NCBI GenBank assembly: GCA_016793465.1
Contig: JAEUJW010000087.1
Location: 1-64,000, forward strand
Origin: Myxococcales bacterium
GTDB taxonomy: Bacteria; Myxococcota; Polyangia; Nannocystales; Nannocystaceae
Length of the DNA: 64,000 nucleotides
Direction of reading: 5' to 3'
Below, piece by piece: positions 60,035 through 64,000 of this stretch. The notes under the pieces are model-generated. The model saw only the letters and a list, made by a program, of their open reading frames with translations, searched no databases and was not told the DNA's origin. The translations under genes were made by a program, and so were the position numbers. Numbering within the stretch: position 1 is the first letter of the stretch; every line of letters begins with the position of its first letter.

Positions 60035-61939
60035 ATGCATACCCCCCGCCTGTCTTGCCTGTTCATCCTCGCCGCCGCGGCCGCCTGCGGCGACGACGGC
60101 CCCGCGCAGACCACCACGACCACCACCCCGCTCACCACCGGCCTGACCCCCGGACCCGTCACCGACTCGAACGACACCGCGCCGACCAGCACCGGCGACT
60201 CGAGCGGCGTGACCGGCAACGAGGGCGGCAACACCGACGCGCTGACGAGCACGACCGCGAACACGACGACCTCCTCGACCGGCCCCGCTTCGAGCAGCGA
60301 GGGCGGCGAGTCGACCGGCAGCACCACCGCCGTGTCCGCGACCGCGTCGACCTCCGGCGAGTCGACGCAGGCATGCGTGTGCACCCCCGGCGAGACCGAC
60401 GGCTGCGACCCGGGCGGCGGCGTGCTGGTGTGCACCGACGACTGCCTCGGCTACGCGCCCGAGCCGTGCGCGCCGGGCCAGAGCTGCAAGGACGGCGTGT
60501 GCTCGGCGGGCGTGTGTTCGCCGGGCTTCAAGCAGTGCGTGGACCCGGACTCGTACGAGCAGTGCAACGGCGAGGGCAGCGGCTACGACCCCCCGGTCGC
60601 GTGCGCGCCGGAGGAGGGCTGCTTCGGCGGCGTGTGTACCAACCTGTGCTCGGTCGCCGAGGCGACGCCGAGCTCGGTGGGCTGCTCGTTCTTCGGGGCG
60701 CGCCAGGACAACTACGACTACGCGGACATCGACTCGCTGGTGGTCGGCAACACCTCGAAGACCAAGACCGCGAAGGTCCAGCTGTACTTCACGGCCGACG
60801 GCACCAACGTCGAGGCGCCGCAGGGCGCCGCCGTCGACGTGATGCCCGGCAAGACGGCCGAGTTCAAGATGAACAACCAGCCGTTCAAGAAGGTCTCGGG
60901 CCTGCGCAAGGGCGGGGTCTACCGCGTGCAGAGCAGCATCCCCGTGGTCGCCTACCAGCACTCGCCGATCAAGGCCCAGGCGACCAACGACTCGTCGATG
61001 CTGCTGCCCGAGCACGCGTTGAAGATGGACCACGTGATCGCCTCGTACCGCGACACCGTCAACGGCGAGGACCGGCCCAGCTACTTCAACGTGATCGCCA
61101 CCGCCGACGGCACCACCGTGAAGTGGACCCCGCCGGTTGCGACCGTGGCCGGCGCCGGCGTGCCGGCGGTCGCGGCCAACACGACCGGCATGGTGGTGAT
61201 GAACCGCTTCGACATGCTGCAGGTCCGCGTGGCCAACGACCAGGACATCTCGGGCGCGCTCGTCAACGCCGACAAGCCGGTGTGGGTGGTGGGCGGGGTC
61301 AACTGCGCGTTCATCCCGGCCAACCAGTTCGCCTGCGACCACTGCGAGGAGGCGATCCTCCCGCTCGACTACTGGGGGAAGGAGTACGTCGGCGCGCACT
61401 CGCCGAAGCGCGGCAGCGAGAAGCACTACTGGCGCATCTACGGCGGCGAGGACGGCACCGTCGTGACCGCCACGCCGGCCGTGCCCGGCAGCCCGGTGAA
61501 CGTCAACAAGGGCCAGTGGAAGGAGCTCGTGCTGAACAACTCGATCAGCACGATCTTCACCTCCGACAAGCCGTTCTTGGCCGTGCAGTACCTCGAGAGC
61601 CAGTTCGGCGGCGCCGGCACCGGCGACCCCGCGATGTACCAGATGATCCCCGTCGAGCAGTTCCTCGACAGCTACACCTTCGTCACCGGCGTCGGCTACA
61701 CCAACCACTACGTGCAGGTCATCCGCGCCAAGGGCAACCCCGACGTGCTCGTCGACGGCGCCGTGGTCGGCGGCTACTACGCGGTCGGCGACTACGAGGT
61801 GTCCGACTGGGTGATCGGCGAGGGCTCGCACACCGCCGAGAGCGCCGCGCCGTTCGGCATCGTCAGCGTCGGCTACACCGGCGTGACGTCGTACGCCTAC
61901 CCGGGCGGCCTGAAGCTCGAGGTCATCAACCCGCAGTGA
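60035..61939 (+). CDS. IgGFc-binding-domain lipoprotein
   Basis: 634 residues. A short signal ends in AAAAC-GDD (Cys about 18), the form common in myxobacterial lipoproteins although the lipobox has Ala at -3. Residues 25-110 are a Thr/Ser-rich stalk, 111-215 are Cys-rich (about 16 Cys), and the rest is the beta-rich IgGFc-binding-type domain (YQHSPIKAQATNDSSMLLPE; EAILPLDYWGKEYV; YLESQ). The name of the domain comes from mucus proteins; in soil bacteria its ligand is unknown, probably adhesion. Confidence 0.88.
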   Translation: MHTPRLSCLFILAAAAACGDDGPAQTTTTTTPLTTGLTPGPVTDSNDTAPTSTGDSSGVTGNEGGNTDALTSTTANTTTSSTGPASSSEGGESTGSTTAVSATASTSGESTQACVCTPGETDGCDPGGGVLVCTDDCLGYAPEPCAPGQSCKDGVCSAGVCSPGFKQCVDPDSYEQCNGEGSGYDPPVACAPEEGCFGGVCTNLCSVAEATPSSVGCSFFGARQDNYDYADIDSLVVGNTSKTKTAKVQLYFTADGTNVEAPQGAAVDVMPGKTAEFKMNNQPFKKVSGLRKGGVYRVQSSIPVVAYQHSPIKAQATNDSSMLLPEHALKMDHVIASYRDTVNGEDRPSYFNVIATADGTTVKWTPPVATVAGAGVPAVAANTTGMVVMNRFDMLQVRVANDQDISGALVNADKPVWVVGGVNCAFIPANQFACDHCEEAILPLDYWGKEYVGAHSPKRGSEKHYWRIYGGEDGTVVTATPAVPGSPVNVNKGQWKELVLNNSISTIFTSDKPFLAVQYLESQFGGAGTGDPAMYQMIPVEQFLDSYTFVTGVGYTNHYVQVIRAKGNPDVLVDGAVVGGYYAVGDYEVSDWVIGEGSHTAESAAPFGIVSVGYTGVTSYAYPGGLKLEVINPQ

Positions 61940-61940
61940 G

Positions 61941-61997
61941 GGCGTGACGACGCGACACGGGCCCCGGCGCGCGCTCGGGGCCCGTCCGCGTCACGCC
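61941..61997. terminator. Bidirectional terminator-like hairpin
   Basis: Nested arms GGCGTGA/TCACGCC and CGGGCCCCG/CGGGGCCCG fill the 60-base gap between convergent stop codons of the IgGFc-domain and HtrA genes. Confidence 0.7.
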
Positions 61998-61999
61998 GA

Positions 62000-63463
62000 T
62001 CAGCGGCGCTCGATCACCGACTGGTGGGTCGCGCCGTTGCGGTCGACCTTCACCTCGACGCGGTTGTTGTCCTTGGCGAGCGCGCGGGCCACGTCCTGCG
62101 GGTCGCGCACCGGCTCGCCGTTGACCGAGGTGATGCGGTCGCCCGGCTGCAGCCCGAGGTCGGCCGCCAGCGAGCCCGGACGCACGCTGCGCACGCCGAG
62201 CGCGTCACCGTCGCGCTCGGCCTCGACGCCGAGGCGCGGCTGGCCGTCGGGGAACAGGCCGCCGCCCTGCGATCCGCCGCCGTTGCCGCGGCCGCGGCCC
62301 ATGCGCGCGAGCTCCTCGTCGCTCGGCAGCTTGCCGACGGTCGCCTTCACCTCGATCGGCTTGCCTTTGCGCACCACCTTCAGGTTGGCCACCGTGCCGG
62401 GCTTCAGGTCCGCGACGCGGCCGCGGAGGTCGGCGAAGCTCTCGACGTTGTGGCTGTCGACGCCGACGATGCGGTCGCCGTTCTGCAGGCCCGCGCGGGC
62501 GGCGGGCGTGCCGGACACGACCTCGCCGACGAGCGCGCCGGACTCGGGCGTGGCGCCGACGGCCGGCTCGATGTCGCGGCCGGAGATGCCGAGCCAGCCG
62601 CGCACGACCTTGCCGGTCGACTTCAGCTGCGGGATCACCTGCTTGGCCTGGTCGATGGGCACCGCGAAGCCGAGCCCGCGGCCGACCGCGTTGATCGCCG
62701 TGTTGATGCCGATGACCTCGCCGTTGAGGTTGAACAGCGGCCCGCCCGAGCTGCCGGGGGCGATCGACGCGTCGGTCTGCAGGAAGTCGATGTAGCTGTT
62801 CTGGTAGAGCCCGAGGCTGCCGCGGCCCTTGGCCGAGACGATGCCGGTGGTCGCGCTCTGCTCGAGGCCCATCGGCGAGCCGATGGCGATGACCCAGTCG
62901 CCGACCGCCATCGCCGAGGACGAGCCGAGCGTGGCCGGCTTCAGGCCGCTGGCGCCCTGCAGCTGGATGACCGCGATGTCGGTGAGAGGGTCGGTGCCGA
63001 GCACCTTGGCCGCGAACAGGCGCCCGTCGGCGAGCTTGACCTCGAGCTTCTCGGCGTTGTCGACGACGTGGTGGTTGGTCACGACGAGCCCGTCGCTCGA
63101 GAGGATCACCCCGGAGCCGATGCCCTCGCGCGGCTGCTGCGGGCCGAGGTCGAGGAACGGCAGCATGCGCGGGTCGATGCCCTGGAGGTCGAGCGCGCGC
63201 GAGGCCTTGCCGTGCGCGCGCACGTTGACGACCGAGGGGCCGATCTCCTTGACGAGCGGGGCCAGGCTGCGCCGCGGGTCGAAGTTCGCGGAGGCCGCCA
63301 CCACCGGGGCGCCGGTGCCTTCGCGCCACAGCGTCTCGCCGGCGGCCTCGGCCTGGCCGATGCAGCTCACCGCGGACGCGCCGGCGCCGAGCGCCGACAT
63401 TCCGAAGAACACGAGCAGGGCTTGGGGGGTGCGGAGCCGTCGGGTGCGGATCGTCTTGGTCAT
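62000..63463 (-). CDS. DegP/HtrA-type serine protease with two PDZ domains
   Basis: 487 residues. The N-terminal 41 residues carry a signal or anchor segment; the trypsin-like domain has His132 (TNHHVV), Asp162 (LTDIAVI) and Ser239 ([10 protein letters not shown]). PDZ1 spans about 290-380 and PDZ2 about 410-480. It degrades or refolds damaged envelope proteins. ATG at 63463 has GAGG five bases upstream. A Cys at 34 (AVSC) could make it a lipoprotein, which is uncertain. Confidence 0.95.
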   Translation of the reverse strand: MTKTIRTRRLRTPQALLVFFGMSALGAGASAVSCIGQAEAAGETLWREGTGAPVVAASANFDPRRSLAPLVKEIGPSVVNVRAHGKASRALDLQGIDPRMLPFLDLGPQQPREGIGSGVILSSDGLVVTNHHVVDNAEKLEVKLADGRLFAAKVLGTDPLTDIAVIQLQGASGLKPATLGSSSAMAVGDWVIAIGSPMGLEQSATTGIVSAKGRGSLGLYQNSYIDFLQTDASIAPGSSGGPLFNLNGEVIGINTAINAVGRGLGFAVPIDQAKQVIPQLKSTGKVVRGWLGISGRDIEPAVGATPESGALVGEVVSGTPAARAGLQNGDRIVGVDSHNVESFADLRGRVADLKPGTVANLKVVRKGKPIEVKATVGKLPSDEELARMGRGRGNGGGSQGGGLFPDGQPRLGVEAERDGDALGVRSVRPGSLAADLGLQPGDRITSVNGEPVRDPQDVARALAKDNNRVEVKVDRNGATHQSVIERR

Positions 63464-63518
63464 GTCGACCTCAACAGCACGCCCCCGTCGGGTATTCCCG
63501 CCCCCTGCGCCGGAGCCT

Positions 63519-64000
63519 CTACTCGTCCGGCTCGGGCTCCTTGAAGCCCATGCGGTAGAGCTCGGCGTACACGCCGCCGCGGGCCAGCAGCGCCTCGTGC
63601 GGCCCCTGCTCGACGATCTGCCCGTCCTGCATGACGAGGATCTTGTCGGCCTTGCGCACCGTGCTCAGGCGATGGGCGATGACCAGCACGCTGCGCCCGC
63701 GCAGCAGCTCCTCGATCGCCGCCTGCACCTTGTGCTCCGTCATGCTGTCGACGCTCGCCGTCGCCTCGTCGAGGATGAGCAGCGTCGGCGAGCGCGCCGC
63801 CACCCGCGCGAACGCCAGCAGCTGCGCCTCGCCCGCCGACAGGTTGCGCCCGCGCTCCCCGACCACGAACTCCAGGCCCCCGCGCTGGCTGAGGAACTCG
63901 GCCTGCACCGTGCGCAGCGCCGCCTCGATGCGCTCCGGGTGCTCGGCCAGCGCCGGGTCGCCGAGGCTGACGTTGAAGGCCACGTCGTCGTTGAACAGGA
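63519..64000 (-). CDS. ABC exporter ATP-binding region (C-terminal part)
   Basis: Runs off the right edge; 160 residues are visible. Signature motif [14 protein letters not shown], Walker [14 protein letters not shown]-loop VIAHRLST and the D-loop are present; the Walker A and membrane domain lie outside. LSAGE in place of LSGGQ is usual in multidrug or lipid exporters of the MsbA/BmrCD type. It precedes htrA on the same strand with 55 bases between. Confidence 0.92.
   Translation of the reverse strand, partial: LFNDDVAFNVSLGDPALAEHPERIEAALRTVQAEFLSQRGGLEFVVGERGRNLSAGEAQLLAFARVAARSPTLLILDEATASVDSMTEHKVQAAIEELLRGRSVLVIAHRLSTVRKADKILVMQDGQIVEQGPHEALLARGGVYAELYRMGFKEPEPDE

Noticed and set aside
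60028..61947. A 639-residue + strand frame overlapping the IgGFc-domain gene
   Set aside because: Arg-rich product of a shifted frame; the other frame has a lipobox, a Cys-rich region and the family domain.

Overview
The window is about 64 kb of very G+C-rich bacterial DNA with dense, mostly housekeeping gene content. Several traits point to a myxobacterium (Myxococcota, possibly the Nannocystis-type branch): Cys/Asp-rich MopE-like repeats, an IgGFc-binding-domain lipoprotein with a Thr/Ser-rich stalk, a stand-alone RRM protein, a roadblock/LC7 protein, long Ala/Glu-rich TPR proteins, and frequent GTG/TTG starts. This assignment is inference; no rRNA is present. No phage, insertion sequence or CRISPR array is visible.

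Layout. 0-11.3 kb: envelope and stress proteins (proline-rich anchored protein, MopE-like lipoprotein, LETM1-like protein with an EF-hand loop, a coupled pair of M16 peptidases, a glycosyltransferase, tilS, an RNHCP zinc-ribbon protein, a HEAT-repeat/cyclophilin fusion). 11.3-18.4 kb: a small cytochrome c, two identical tRNA-Asp genes, one tRNA-Val, then the protein quality-control cluster read leftwards in the order tig-clpP-clpX-lon. 18.5-32.4 kb: a polytopic membrane protein, a tandem repeat, and a long leftward cluster whose order of transcription is XRE regulator-pilM-pilN-pilO-aroK-aroB-roadblock-aroQ-accB-accC-large TPR protein, many members joined by 4-base stop/start overlaps.

32.4-47.2 kb: an A+T-rich spacer, an esterase-glpK pair, two small unknown genes, a PEP-utilizing-enzyme-like protein with in-frame repeats, an HU/IHF protein, an ECF sigma factor coupled to a FecR/anti-sigma protein, an RRM protein, an SDR that has lost its catalytic Tyr and Lys, an AAC(6')-like acetyltransferase, and the sixA-ppk1 pair. 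47.3-64 kb: a DUF2079 membrane protein, a three-gene cassette with a clear sigma70-type promoter and an EF-hand lipoprotein, a host-attachment-family protein, gyrA, hemL, an F0-only ATP synthase operon (two small membrane proteins, atpB, atpE) closed by a strong terminator, trxB, an IgGFc-domain lipoprotein, an HtrA protease and the end of an ABC exporter.

The least explained signals are not genes. A hairpin motif TGTCC-N4-GGACA recurs far above chance, partly inside genes where it coincides with rare codons. Short A+T-rich codon islets (TTA, AAA, ATT) interrupt otherwise G+C-rich genes between 35 and 60 kb. Several genes without a Shine-Dalgarno sequence have a TANNNT box 6-9 bases before the start codon, suggesting leaderless mRNAs. 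Three families of tandem repeats lie in or beside genes.
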